From JAOPZW01 sp963764585 (GTDB lineage Bacteria; Actinomycetota; Thermoleophilia; Solirubrobacterales; Solirubrobacteraceae), in the NCBI GenBank assembly GCA_963764585.1, contig CAVXTB010000007.1, forward strand, positions 186,001 through 250,000: a stretch of DNA of 64,000 bases, given 5' to 3'. This document shows, one piece after another, positions 26,011 through 34,308 of the stretch. Positions within the stretch are counted from its first letter, which is position 1. Each line of letters begins with the position of its first letter. Position numbers and translations under genes: made by a program. Below the pieces are notes generated by a model. That model worked only from the letters and a program-made list of their open reading frames with translations. It was not told the DNA's origin and ran no database searches.

Positions 26011-27636
26011 CTACGCCGGCTTGCCGGCGTCGATCCAGCGTCGGAAGACGGCGACGCGGTCGGCTGGCCACGCGCCGTCGCACGGCATCGTGCCGGCCTC
26101 GAGCCGTTCGAGGATGGTCCCGGCGTGGGTCGAGACGTCTTCGGCGGACCAGAGATCGAAGGCGAAGCGCATCGCCTTGCGGTCGCCCTCGCGGAACAGT
26201 GGCTTGACGTCCTCTTGGAAGCTCATCGGCTCCTCCTCGGTTGCGATTTCGGCTGCCTCACCCGTGGCGGTCACGAAGCGACTCGTCGCACCCCAATCCG
26301 GGAAATGCCGAGCGAGCGAGTCCGCGACCGCGGTGAGCGCGCGCTCGACCGGCCCGAGCGCGCTCGCGACGCTCTCCGGTGAGCTCTGCATGACGCTCTC
26401 GCAGTAGGTCTGCGCATCGCGCACGCGCTCCTCGAGGAGCACCCACGCGGATTCCCGATGTGGGAGGAGGTCGTCGTCCTCGTAGAAGAGCTCGAAGCTC
26501 GGCCCGGCGTTGCGCCCCGGATGCTCCGGTCCCACCGGCAGCGTCGTGATCAGGTCGCCGAGCGGGGCGAGCACCCCAGCCATCAGGGTGACCGCCGCGT
26601 TCGCGAGCGTCCTGAGCTGCGCGTCGGTCTCCTCGGTGTGCGCGAAGTACCGCTCCAGTATCTGCAGCAGGATCTCGTAGCTGACGTTGAAGAGGTCCGT
26701 GCACTGGGCCGTCACCCGATCGCCGATGAGCGGGGCCGCGTCGTCGTGCTCGCCGCGGCGCACCGTCGCGAAGATCACGGGCCGGACAGGATCGAACGCG
26801 GGATTCTCCGCGAGCTTCTGGCGGTACTCGTCGAGGATCTGCACGAACGCGCCGAAGTGCGCCGCCTCCCAATGCCCTCGCGCACCTTCGCCCTGCTCGA
26901 GAATCGTATCGAGCGCTCCCTGGGCCGAAGCGAGGTCGGTCACGGCCACAAGCTCGGGCCAACGGAAATCGTCGCTCGTCGCCTGCGCGCGTGGCGGCCC
27001 GACGAACAGGTTGCGCTCGCCGAACTTGTCAGCGAGGTGCGCCAGCCCTTCCTCGATCGAGCGATACAAGTGGCCGACGGTTGCGAAGTCCTGCAGCTGC
27101 GGCACGATGCCGCCGTCGGCCATCAGCGGGACGGCCTCGTGCAGCGGCGCGTCGATGCCGGTCGCACCGTCCAGCGCCATGCCCTCCGGACGCTCGAGGA
27201 ACATGAAGTGCTGCAGGGCCGGCTCGCCAAACGGCACGAGCGTCAGGTTCACGCCGGCCGGATAGTGCCGCGCGGGTGCAGGCAGGTTCGGCCGTGTCAG
27301 ATGCGGCGCCGCTCCGATCGCCGACAGCACGTTCTGAACGAGCGCGAGGTGCAGCATCTCCTCAGTCGCAACGTGAGCGATCGTGCGGCGCCACCGAGTC
27401 ACGACGTCGAGGTCCTCCGGCGTGAGCCCTTCGTCCTCGCGCTGCTTGAGCGAGAACGCGGCGAACAGGTACTGGCACATGATCCCGTGCTCGAGCTCGG
27501 CCGCTTCGCACAGCATGTAGATCAGCGCCTCGCGATGCTCGATGACGAACGGCGCCTCGGGCGCCGCCCGTCCGCCCCGCATCGCCAGCACCTCGGCGAG
27601 GCGACCCCGGCCCGCGCTGCCGGTCGGATCAGTCAT
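26011..27636 (-). CDS. ferritin-like domain protein (VioB/iminophenyl-pyruvate dimer synthase-like)
   Basis: A 541-residue protein. The N-terminal ferritin-like domain carries metal-ligand-like motifs: AAELEHGIMCQYLFAAFSLK (about 47-66), then TIAHVATEEMLHLALVQNVL. A second half with more helices follows. The C-terminal 70 residues (DVKPLFREGDRKAMRFAFDL, then GTMPCDGAWP) form a tail commonly appended to these proteins. Related domains act in tryptophan-dimer pigment synthesis, but most actinobacterial copies have unknown roles. It stands alone, with no biosynthetic partners nearby. Confidence 0.8.
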   Translation of the reverse strand: MTDPTGSAGRGRLAEVLAMRGGRAAPEAPFVIEHREALIYMLCEAAELEHGIMCQYLFAAFSLKQREDEGLTPEDLDVVTRWRRTIAHVATEEMLHLALVQNVLSAIGAAPHLTRPNLPAPARHYPAGVNLTLVPFGEPALQHFMFLERPEGMALDGATGIDAPLHEAVPLMADGGIVPQLQDFATVGHLYRSIEEGLAHLADKFGERNLFVGPPRAQATSDDFRWPELVAVTDLASAQGALDTILEQGEGARGHWEAAHFGAFVQILDEYRQKLAENPAFDPVRPVIFATVRRGEHDDAAPLIGDRVTAQCTDLFNVSYEILLQILERYFAHTEETDAQLRTLANAAVTLMAGVLAPLGDLITTLPVGPEHPGRNAGPSFELFYEDDDLLPHRESAWVLLEERVRDAQTYCESVMQSSPESVASALGPVERALTAVADSLARHFPDWGATSRFVTATGEAAEIATEEEPMSFQEDVKPLFREGDRKAMRFAFDLWSAEDVSTHAGTILERLEAGTMPCDGAWPADRVAVFRRWIDAGKPA

Positions 27637-27835
27637 CCTCGTCGTGACGCGGCGGGTTGCCGAGGCTCACCGTTGAGCACATCGCGGCTGCCGAGCCTAA
27701 TGGGCAGATTGGCCGCTTGGCAACCCTCCCGCGCCCCCGCGCGCGGTCTGGGAGCTGCGAGTGGCCTCTGGACGCAGCTGCGACTGCCTCGGGACCCGTC
27801 CTCGCCAGCCGGCGGATGACGCCTACGCGTGCTCG

Positions 27836-28282
27836 TTACTCGCCCGCGCCCTGCAGCGCGTCGGCCAACTCCGCGGCGGCCTGGGCCACTTCGGCGTAGG
27901 CGTCGACCACTTCGCTCAGGTTGTCGCCCGCGCCGGCCTCGTTGAGCCGCTGCACTGCCGCGTCGAAGCTGGCCCAGAGCTCGGCGGGGCCGCAGCGGCC
28001 GGTCCCCGGTCGCAGCTCGTAGGGAGGGCGCGCCCGTTCCGAGTCAACGACGGGCCGCCAGGCCAGGCCTGCATGGAGCGCTTGTGCGTGGGCGTCGTGC
28101 ATCGCGGCTGCAGCGTTGGCGAGCGCTCGTAGTCGATCGCGAAAGCCGGGGTCGGGCGGTGCCTGCTCGTGGGCGCGCATCGCGCCGCTCCACGACGCCC
28201 GGGCTTCGTTGACCGACGTCCACGCGTGTTCCTTGGCGCCCTCGGCCGGTGCTCCGGCCCGCTCCTCTGGAAGCTCGCTCAC
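27836..28282 (-). CDS. hypothetical helical protein
   Basis: A 148-residue protein rich in Ala and Glu (ASWSGAMRAHEQAPPDPG, RLRALANAAAAMHDAHAQAL, VVDAYAEVAQAAAELADAL), predicted helical and soluble. No family recognised. Divergent from the excisionase-like gene at 28435, so it may belong to the integrative element or mark its inner border. Confidence 0.55.
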   Translation of the reverse strand: MSELPEERAGAPAEGAKEHAWTSVNEARASWSGAMRAHEQAPPDPGFRDRLRALANAAAAMHDAHAQALHAGLAWRPVVDSERARPPYELRPGTGRCGPAELWASFDAAVQRLNEAGAGDNLSEVVDAYAEVAQAAAELADALQGAGE

Positions 28283-28434
28283 GAGCCGGTCCTATCGCAC
28301 CCGCGGACCGCCACGCGGCATGCTTCGCGGTTCAACCCGCTCGTTGCGAGTGAAACCATCCGGTCGCCAACACCCACAGACGGGCGCACACGGACGGTTG
28401 GTGTAGCGTCACGTCTCGGGACGGAGGGACCAGG

Positions 28435-28677
28435 ATGACGCCGATGCCAGCCGCAGACGAGCCGGAGTACCTGAAGGTCGAAGAGGTCGCAGCGCGCCTG
28501 AAGCTCAAGGAGAAGACGATCCGCGATTGGATCCTGCGCGGCGAGCTGCCGGCCTACAAGCTGGGCAAGGAGTGGCGCATCCGCCGCGACGACTTCGATC
28601 AGGCGATGCAGGCGCGCCGCACCACGGCCGAGCCCGCGCGCACCGGTGGTCTCTGGGATCCCGGCGATCCTGAATAG
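28435..28677 (+). CDS. excisionase-like helix-turn-helix protein
   Basis: An 80-residue MerR/excisionase-type protein: YLKVEEVAARLKLKEKTIRD, then LRGELPAYKLGKEWRIRRDD. This is the classic HTH_17 fold. Such proteins act as recombination directionality factors or regulators of integrative elements. It is the first of three same-strand genes ending in the tyrosine integrase, which supports an excisionase role. Confidence 0.8.
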   Translation: MTPMPAADEPEYLKVEEVAARLKLKEKTIRDWILRGELPAYKLGKEWRIRRDDFDQAMQARRTTAEPARTGGLWDPGDPE

Positions 28678-28822
28678 ACCTGGTTAAGCCTCTAGAGGTA
28701 GTTTGCAACCGTTGAGACACGTATGTATCCTCCAATGTTCGCCCGAGGATCTCGATCATGCGTGGCTTCTCACCTACCAGGACGAACTCTCCACCGCAGC
28801 TGGCGCGGCGGCGTCCGTGCTC

Positions 28823-29167
28823 ATGACGCTTGAGCATCGGGACATCGAGGCCATCGCGCACCGCGTCGTCGAGCTCTTGGAGGCTCCGCCGCGCAAGCTC
28901 CTCACCGTGGCCGAGGTCGCTTGGTTGCTCGCCGTCGACCGCGACTTCGTCTATGCCCACCAAGCGGAGCTCGGTGTCGTCCGGCTGCCGGGCAAGGGAC
29001 GACGGCCGGCTCTGCGCTTCGACCGCGACACGCTGCTCGAACGGCTCGACCGAAGCCACGCCACGCAGGCTCAGCCCCCGGCCCGACGAGGGCGGCGCGC
29101 CCAACGGGCCCGCGACGCAACCTCGCTGATCGAGCTGCTCCCCTATGAGCCGCGCAGCGCGATTTAG
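28823..29167 (+). CDS. second HTH protein of the integrase module
   Basis: A 114-residue protein from ATG 28823 (the frame is open from 28703, but the text before 28817 is not protein-like). It contains KLLTVAEVAWLLAVDRDFVY and RPALRFDRDTLLERLDRS, another excisionase-like HTH. A Pro/Arg-rich C-terminus follows. It probably binds DNA near att with the integrase, or regulates it. The integrase start is 42 bp downstream. Confidence 0.65.
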   Translation: MTLEHRDIEAIAHRVVELLEAPPRKLLTVAEVAWLLAVDRDFVYAHQAELGVVRLPGKGRRPALRFDRDTLLERLDRSHATQAQPPARRGRRAQRARDATSLIELLPYEPRSAI

Positions 29168-29208
29168 CGCGACCGCTCGCCGCACCCTGCGCGCCCGAGG
29201 TCTCCTTG

Positions 29209-30759
29209 ATGACCCGGCCTGACTCCGAGGGCCAGGCGGGCCGCCCGCCTGCCGGGCAGATCACGACGTCCACTCTGGGGGACGGGACGCACGCGTTCCG
29301 GCTGCGCTTCCAGGCCGGCGACCGACGCGAGCGCGTGACGCTGCACGAACGACGCGACTGTCCATGCGGATGCGGCGGCGGATGGAACGAGCGCACTGCG
29401 AGGGTCGAGCTCGACAACATCCTCGCGCGCGTCCGCGCCGGCGTCTGGCCCAGCCGCCTCCGCGCCGCACGGGCCGCCGCGTCGGCCGACTCGGAGCAAG
29501 TGCCCACCTTCCACGAGTACGCCTCCTGGTGGCTGACGGCGAAGACCGAGGGTGTGATCGGCGACAAGCCGATCGACGCCAACACGCAGGCCGACTACCG
29601 CTGGCGGCTGACCGTTCACCTGCTGCCCTTCTTCGGTGACTACCGGCTGGACGAGATCGACCGTCGCGTGTGCCTGCGCTTCAAGGAGACCAAGCTGCGC
29701 GAGTCCGAGGAGCTGCGGCGCGCCATCGCCGCGGGCGCCGAGCTGCGCGACCGGCGCGGGCGACGGATCACTCCACTGGGGCTGGCGTCGATCAAGAAGC
29801 TCATCGAGACGCTCGGCAGCATTCTCGACGAGGCCATCGAGGACGAGCACATCGAGCGCAACCCGGCGCGTGGGAGTCGCATGCGCATCAAGGCGCCCAA
29901 GCCCACCCGAACGTTCCTCGAGATGGACGAGCTCGTGGCACTCATCGACGCCGCGGGCGAGCAGGACGAGCCCCTGGCTCGGCCACTCGACGCGTCCCGC
30001 GAAGGGCTCGACGGAACGCGCGCCGAAGTCGCCCGCGCCGCCGCACGGGGCACTCGCTCCAAGGACATCGCCGCCGCGCTGGGGCTCTCCAAGGCCACCG
30101 TCAGCTACCACCTGGTCCGCTTGGGCGTCGAGGCGGCGCGCGAGTATCAGGGTCGTCGCGCGATCTGCGGAACGCTGGCGCGCAGCGGCATCCGCGCCAG
30201 CGAGCTGTGCGATCTGCGCGTCGGTGAGGTCCGCCTTCACGACCCCGAAGGCGCGCGCTTCCGGATCCCCGACGCCAAGACCGAGGCGGGCGTGCGCGAG
30301 GTGCAGATGAGCCCGGAGCTCGTCGAGGAGTTCGTCTCGCACTTCGATCGCCTCCGCCGCGCCGGCCGGCGCACGGACCCCGACGCCTACGCCTTTCCCA
30401 ACACCCACGGTGGCCGGATCGCGCGCCAACGCGTCGCGCGGATCGTCGGCGAGGCCGCCAAGCGGGCCTCCGAGCGCGTCAGCCAGCGCGGCCTGCCGCC
30501 GCTGCCCCACACCACGCCCCACACCCTGCGCCGCACCTACATCTCGATCGCGCTGCTCGCCAATCGCTTCGACGTCCTCTGGGTCATGGGCCAGGTCGGC
30601 CACGCCGATTCGAAGATGACGCTCGACGTCTACGCGCAGCTACAGCAGCGCGTCAAGCGCGAGCACGGACGGGCGTTCGACACCCTCGTCAGGCAGGCGC
30701 GCGAGCAGCTCTACGGCACCACCAGCGGGCTCCCAGACGCGGCGCCAGAGGCAATTTAG
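29209..30759 (+). CDS. tyrosine recombinase/integrase with an inserted HTH segment
   Basis: A 516-residue integrase from ATG 29209 (CGAGG 8 nt upstream). It has an N-terminal arm-binding region with a CPCGCGGG cluster, then a SAM-like core-binding domain (about 95-230). The catalytic residues are Arg in SGIRASELCDL, Lys in DAKTEAGVREVQ, HTLRR, His in GQVGHADSKM and Tyr in LDVY, so it should be active. Between the core-binding and catalytic parts lies GTRSKDIAAALGLSKATVSY, a LuxR/Hin-like HTH not usual for this family. The gene ends 104 bp before a tRNA-Phe 3' fragment, which is its likely att site. Confidence 0.9.
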   Translation: MTRPDSEGQAGRPPAGQITTSTLGDGTHAFRLRFQAGDRRERVTLHERRDCPCGCGGGWNERTARVELDNILARVRAGVWPSRLRAARAAASADSEQVPTFHEYASWWLTAKTEGVIGDKPIDANTQADYRWRLTVHLLPFFGDYRLDEIDRRVCLRFKETKLRESEELRRAIAAGAELRDRRGRRITPLGLASIKKLIETLGSILDEAIEDEHIERNPARGSRMRIKAPKPTRTFLEMDELVALIDAAGEQDEPLARPLDASREGLDGTRAEVARAAARGTRSKDIAAALGLSKATVSYHLVRLGVEAAREYQGRRAICGTLARSGIRASELCDLRVGEVRLHDPEGARFRIPDAKTEAGVREVQMSPELVEEFVSHFDRLRRAGRRTDPDAYAFPNTHGGRIARQRVARIVGEAAKRASERVSQRGLPPLPHTTPHTLRRTYISIALLANRFDVLWVMGQVGHADSKMTLDVYAQLQQRVKREHGRAFDTLVRQAREQLYGTTSGLPDAAPEAI

Positions 30760-30862
30760 GCCACGAGTCGGGCCACGAGGCCACCTCGGGCGAGTCAGAC
30801 GCGCGGAGGGCCGGGCCGACCGGCGAGCAGGAATCGAGCGACTTGCAGGCGGATCGCGGAAT

Positions 30863-30908
30863 GGCGAGACCCGGACTCGAACCGGGGACACCACGATCTT
30901 CAGTCGTG
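30863..30908 (-). repeat. tRNA-Phe 3' fragment (putative att core)
   Basis: A 46-bp minus-strand match to the 3' half of tRNA-Phe: CACGACTGAAGATCGTGG (GAA anticodon), then variable and T arm, ending GGGTCTCGCC. It differs by one base from the identical pair at 42321 and 57664. There is no 5' half. It lies directly downstream of the integrase gene. Confidence 0.75.
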
Positions 30909-31017
30909 CGGCCAGCGCATCTGAATTCGATCGGATTTGCAGGGGATTCCGTGGCTTCTGGCGCAGTCTCGTGGTTCCGGGGTTTGCCGGACTTTGCGGT
31001 CCTTTCCCGGCGGTTAC
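30909..31017. repeat. conserved arm next to att core (copy 1)
   Basis: After 26 nt comes ATTTGCAGGG (30935-30944). A stretch resembling 42367-42473 and 57710-57812 follows, with the shared motif GGACTTTGCGGTC. All three copies end in a hairpin-T run. Because it always follows the tRNA-Phe fragment on the same side, it is probably element DNA from one attP arm. Confidence 0.55.
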
Positions 31018-31045
31018 GGCAAACGGCGGCGCCCGTCTGCCTTTT
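31018..31045 (+). terminator. rho-independent terminator (arm copy 1)
   Basis: GGCAAACGG pairs with CCGTCTGCC (8 of 9 pairs) across a 6-nt loop and is followed by TTTT. It would end transcription from the integrase. Confidence 0.55.
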
Positions 31046-31265
31046 CGGCGGGCCGGCCCCCGCCGAACGCGGCCGCGGGTCCGTACAACGCGGAGTCGGC
31101 GGGACCGCGGCGCGGAAACCGCAGGATCGTCTCGACGTCACCCCGCGTGATAGGCAAGTGAACCGCCGCACCAGGACTAGTCGATGCGGTCGCCGGGGCG
31201 GACGAGGCCGCTCTGGTACATCGGACGCAACGCCATTGTCCGGCTCGTCTCCACCCGTCGCTTAC

Positions 31266-31309
31266 ACCACAAGTCACCAGTTGACTCGGGAGCGGCGCGG
31301 CGATAGCGT
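31266..31309 (+). promoter_or_regulatory. promoter with GntR-type operator, MetE-like gene
   Basis: TTGACT (31281-31286), 17 nt, TAGCGT (31304-31309) form a sigma-70-like promoter. The operator CCACAAGTCACCAGTTGACT overlaps the -35 box. The same 20 bases (in fact 21) recur at 41210-41230. Confidence 0.6.
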
Positions 31310-31384
31310 CCCGCTGAGTCTGGAGCGTCCCGCGTGCGTCGGCGCCGAGGGCCGCAACGGTTGAAGCAGAGAGGAACGTCGCAC

Positions 31385-32446
31385 ATGAAGCAGCCTGGAG
31401 CGCACCTCGTCGGAAGCATCAACGCCGAGAGCGCGGAGGCGGCGTTTCGCCTCGCCGCCGAGCACATGGGGCCGGTGGTGACACGGATGCCCGACGGTGA
31501 GACCGGCGACCGGGCGGTGTTCACGCTTTCGCGCGTGCGGGTCCTGTCCGAGCACCCGGACCTCGAGCCGGCAGCGTCGGCTTTCGCCGAGGGCGTCGAG
31601 CTGCCGCGGTTTCGCGTGCGCCACGGGCGCTCGAGCGCCGACGTCACCTTCGAATCGCTCGGCTACGCCGCGGAGGCGCTCGCGTCCTACGAGGTGTTTC
31701 GCGGTCTGAAGGAGGCAGGCGTCATCGAATCCCACGTGCGCTTCCTCGTTGCCTTGCCGACCCCGCCTCCGATCATCTCTCTGCTGATCGACCCGCCCGA
31801 TCGGCTGGCGCTCGAGCCGGCGATCGTGGCGGCGCTGGAGCAGGAGGTTGCGGCGGTCGCGGCCGCGGTTCCGCTCGAACAGTTGGCGATCCAGTGGGAC
31901 GTCGCGCTGGAGCTGCTGTGGCTGGAGACCGACGGGGACTTCCCGATGCTGGCGGTGTACTGGGAAGGGGAGGATCTGCTGGAGGGCATCGTCGAGCGGG
32001 TCGCGCGGCTGTCGGCCGCGGTGCCGGCGGACGTCGATCTCGGCTATCACCTCTGCTACGGGGACTTCGGGGGCCGCCACCCGAAGGAGCCACGGGACGC
32101 GACGCACCTGGTTGCGGTCTCCAACGGCATCAGTGAGGCCGTGTCGCGCGATATCCAGTTCCTGCAGATGCCGGTCCCGATCGAGCGCGACGACGACGCA
32201 TTCTTCGCGCCGATGGCCGAGCTGCGGCTGCACCCGGAGACGGAGCTCTACCTGGGATTGCTGCATCACGAGGACAAGCACGAAGGGGCGGCTCGCCGCA
32301 TCGCCACCGCGCAGAAGTACGTCAGCGGCTTCGGCGTGGCGACCGAGTGCGGTATGGGTCGCGAGCGGGCAGAGGTCATCGCCCCACTGATGGATCTGCA
32401 CAATGACGTCGCGCAGTCGCTCGGAGCCATGGCAGCGCGCGCCTGA
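31385..32446 (+). CDS. MetE/UROD-superfamily protein of catabolic island
   Basis: A 353-residue TIM-barrel-like protein: MKQPGAHLVGSINAESAEAA, then RMPDGETGDR, HLCYGDFGGRHP and VATECGMGR. It resembles the C-terminal fold of cobalamin-independent methionine synthase, including the HLCYGD and ECGMGR motifs, but is too short to be MetE. Members of this subfamily sit in degradation clusters with unknown substrates. ATG 31385 has AGAGAGGAAC upstream. It is first under a promoter with a GntR-type operator. Confidence 0.65.
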   Translation: MKQPGAHLVGSINAESAEAAFRLAAEHMGPVVTRMPDGETGDRAVFTLSRVRVLSEHPDLEPAASAFAEGVELPRFRVRHGRSSADVTFESLGYAAEALASYEVFRGLKEAGVIESHVRFLVALPTPPPIISLLIDPPDRLALEPAIVAALEQEVAAVAAAVPLEQLAIQWDVALELLWLETDGDFPMLAVYWEGEDLLEGIVERVARLSAAVPADVDLGYHLCYGDFGGRHPKEPRDATHLVAVSNGISEAVSRDIQFLQMPVPIERDDDAFFAPMAELRLHPETELYLGLLHHEDKHEGAARRIATAQKYVSGFGVATECGMGRERAEVIAPLMDLHNDVAQSLGAMAARA

Positions 32447-32472
32447 GCTGACCCGTCGGGTCTCGCCGATTC

Positions 32473-32964
32473 TCAGTACCCCGCGCTGGCCGCGCTCGCG
32501 TGCCACGCGTCATGGGCACGCGCCATGATCGAGGCGGCCGGCGCGCCGCATGTGAACAGCGGTATGACCGCCAGCCGGCGGATGCGCCATCCGTGCGGGG
32601 TCCGTCGCAGCTCGACGTCGTACATCCCCAGGACGTGGAACTCGTCGGTCGGCTCCAGCCCCACCCAGTGCGATCCGTACATGTGCGAGCGCACGTGCGC
32701 GCTGTCGCCGTCGACGTCGACGACGTGGCCGCTGTTGCCATGGTACGAGCCGTGTCCGGGGAGGCTGAACCCGCCGTTGCGGTCGATCAGTTCCTGCATG
32801 AACCTCTCACGGGAGGCGGGCGCCGGAGGGTCCTCGACGTAGGCGCCTGCCACAAGCGTGATCTCGTCGTCGACCACCGCCGCGATCGCGTCCCAATCGA
32901 AGCGGTCCATGGCAAGGAAGAACCGGGAGACAACCTGCTGGACGTCGAGGCGTTCGTCAGTCAT
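32473..32964 (-). CDS. SnoaL/NTF2-like protein
   Basis: A 163-residue protein of the alpha+beta barrel type (nuclear transport factor 2-like SnoaL). It has VVSRFFLAMDRFDWDAIAAV, YHGNSGHVVDVDGDSAHVRS, then ELRRTPHGWRIRRLAVIPLF. Family members act as small dehydratases, isomerases or hydrolases. Transcribed away from the ABC importer from a shared control region. The likely transcript starts at the A of the ATG (leaderless). Confidence 0.75.
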   Translation of the reverse strand: MTDERLDVQQVVSRFFLAMDRFDWDAIAAVVDDEITLVAGAYVEDPPAPASRERFMQELIDRNGGFSLPGHGSYHGNSGHVVDVDGDSAHVRSHMYGSHWVGLEPTDEFHVLGMYDVELRRTPHGWRIRRLAVIPLFTCGAPAASIMARAHDAWHASAASAGY

Positions 32965-32971
32965 GCCGACT

Positions 32972-33017
32972 GACTATGCCAATCGCACGAGCTGAGTCAA
33001 GAGGTGACCTGGTGACT
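32972..33017 (-). promoter_or_regulatory. leaderless promoter with GntR-type operator (SnoaL-like gene)
   Basis: Minus strand: -35 TTGACT (32995-33000), 17-nt spacer, -10 ATAGTC (32972-32977), 7 nt, then the ATG at 32964. The operator GGTGACCTGGTGACT (33004-33017 region, written on the plus strand) abuts the -35 box. Confidence 0.55.
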
Positions 33018-33048
33018 GGCGGCGGTGCGGCGGCGCCTAGGTGTCGTC

Positions 33049-33072
33049 TTGACATATCGGGTCACCAGGTGA
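33049..33072 (+). promoter_or_regulatory. promoter with palindromic GntR-type operator (ABC importer)
   Basis: TTGACA at 33049-33054 is a consensus -35 box. GTCACCAGGTGA (33061-33072) lies where the spacer would be, with palindromic arms TCAC/GTGA. The -10 box is weak. Binding there would block transcription of the importer and enzyme genes. Confidence 0.55.
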
Positions 33073-33135
33073 TTTCCTAGTGCTCCGGGGTTCGCTTCGA
33101 CGGACTCGAGGCTCAGGAGGAGGAGAGGTCAGTCC

Positions 33136-34308
33136 ATGCCCGAGAAACGGCGCGCGAGCGTCTGGGCGCTGCGTGTACTGATGGTCCTCGCGATACTCGC
33201 GATCACCACCGGCTGTGGCAGCTCCGGCGACAGTTCGAGCCACACCAGTGAGGCGAGCCCGGCGAGCGCACCCGCGGCGAAGAGCGCCGGGGATGCCGGC
33301 ATCGAGCAGGCCAAGGCGGCGGTGGCGCAGTACAGCAAGGAGCAGCCGCCGCTGGACATCCCGTCCCTGCCCGGCCCGGCGGGCAAGAAGACCGCCGCGT
33401 GGGTGTTCTGCACCCTGCCGACCTGCCAGGCCGACGCGGCCAAGAAGGCGTTCACTGCGCTGGGCTGGGACTTCAAGCTCGTGCCGTGGGACTTCGCCAA
33501 GGCGCCAGCGGACTTCGTCAAGGCGTTCGAGAACGCGCTGCAGATGAAGCCGGCCTTCATCGGCGTGCCGATGGTGTTTCCGCCCGAGGTCATCGCCAAG
33601 CAGATGGCCGAAGCCAAGGCCGCGGGCATCCCCGTGATCCACGTGACGTCGACGACCGGCGTCGGCGACGGCGTGATCGCGTGCATGTCGTGCGCGCCTC
33701 AGCTCAACAAGACGGCTCGCCTGCAGGTCGACATCGCGCTGGCCGACGCTGGCGGCAAGACGGGCATCGTCTACGGATATGACCCGAATCTGCTGACCTT
33801 CGTCGAGCAGTTCCTGCCCGCCGCCAAGGACGAGGTCGAGAAGCTCTCACCGGAGTCGTCGTACGACACGCTCAAGCTGAGCCTCGCGCAGCCGCCGGCC
33901 CAGAACGCGGCGGCGGTCGTCAACTACGTTCAGCGCCACCCGGACGTCAAGTACGTGCTGCTGGCGGCCTCCGAGCTGGCCGCTGGCCTCCCGCAGGCGC
34001 TGTCGGCCGCGGGTCTGAGCGACAAGGTGAAGTTCATCACGCAGGCTCCGCAGCCCACGGATCTGGAGGAGATCGCGAAGGGCCAGGAGTTCGCGTCGGT
34101 CGCGGCGGAGGACGCGTCGTCGATGTGGCGAGCGGCGGACGCGGCCGCGCGGTACGCGATCGACGGCAAGGTCCCCGACGACCTGGTCTACCCGGTCGGA
34201 TGGCACCAGATCGTCACGAAGGACAACGTGCCGAAGGGTACCTCGACCTTGGTCCAGCCGACGGACTATCAGGAGACGTTCGAGAACGCCTGGAACGTCG
34301 GCGGGTGA
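33136..34308 (+). CDS. RbsB-type ABC transporter substrate-binding lipoprotein
   Basis: A 390-residue protein with a lipoprotein signal (LMVLAILAITTGC, lipobox Cys27) and a Ser/Ala-rich linker. A periplasmic-binding-protein type 1 fold follows, with the sugar-binding pattern FIGVPMVFPPEVIAKQMAEA and AKAAGIPVIHVTSTTGVGDG. It would capture the island's substrate outside the membrane. RbsB-like binders take sugars but also other polar ligands such as autoinducer-2. Here the neighbouring enzymes suggest a cyclic or diketone compound (inference). The stop overlaps the ATPase start. Confidence 0.85.
   Translation: MPEKRRASVWALRVLMVLAILAITTGCGSSGDSSSHTSEASPASAPAAKSAGDAGIEQAKAAVAQYSKEQPPLDIPSLPGPAGKKTAAWVFCTLPTCQADAAKKAFTALGWDFKLVPWDFAKAPADFVKAFENALQMKPAFIGVPMVFPPEVIAKQMAEAKAAGIPVIHVTSTTGVGDGVIACMSCAPQLNKTARLQVDIALADAGGKTGIVYGYDPNLLTFVEQFLPAAKDEVEKLSPESSYDTLKLSLAQPPAQNAAAVVNYVQRHPDVKYVLLAASELAAGLPQALSAAGLSDKVKFITQAPQPTDLEEIAKGQEFASVAAEDASSMWRAADAAARYAIDGKVPDDLVYPVGWHQIVTKDNVPKGTSTLVQPTDYQETFENAWNVGG

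Noticed and set aside
29164..30603. Minus-strand frame of 479 codons
   Set aside because: Antisense to the tyrosine integrase, which has all catalytic residues.
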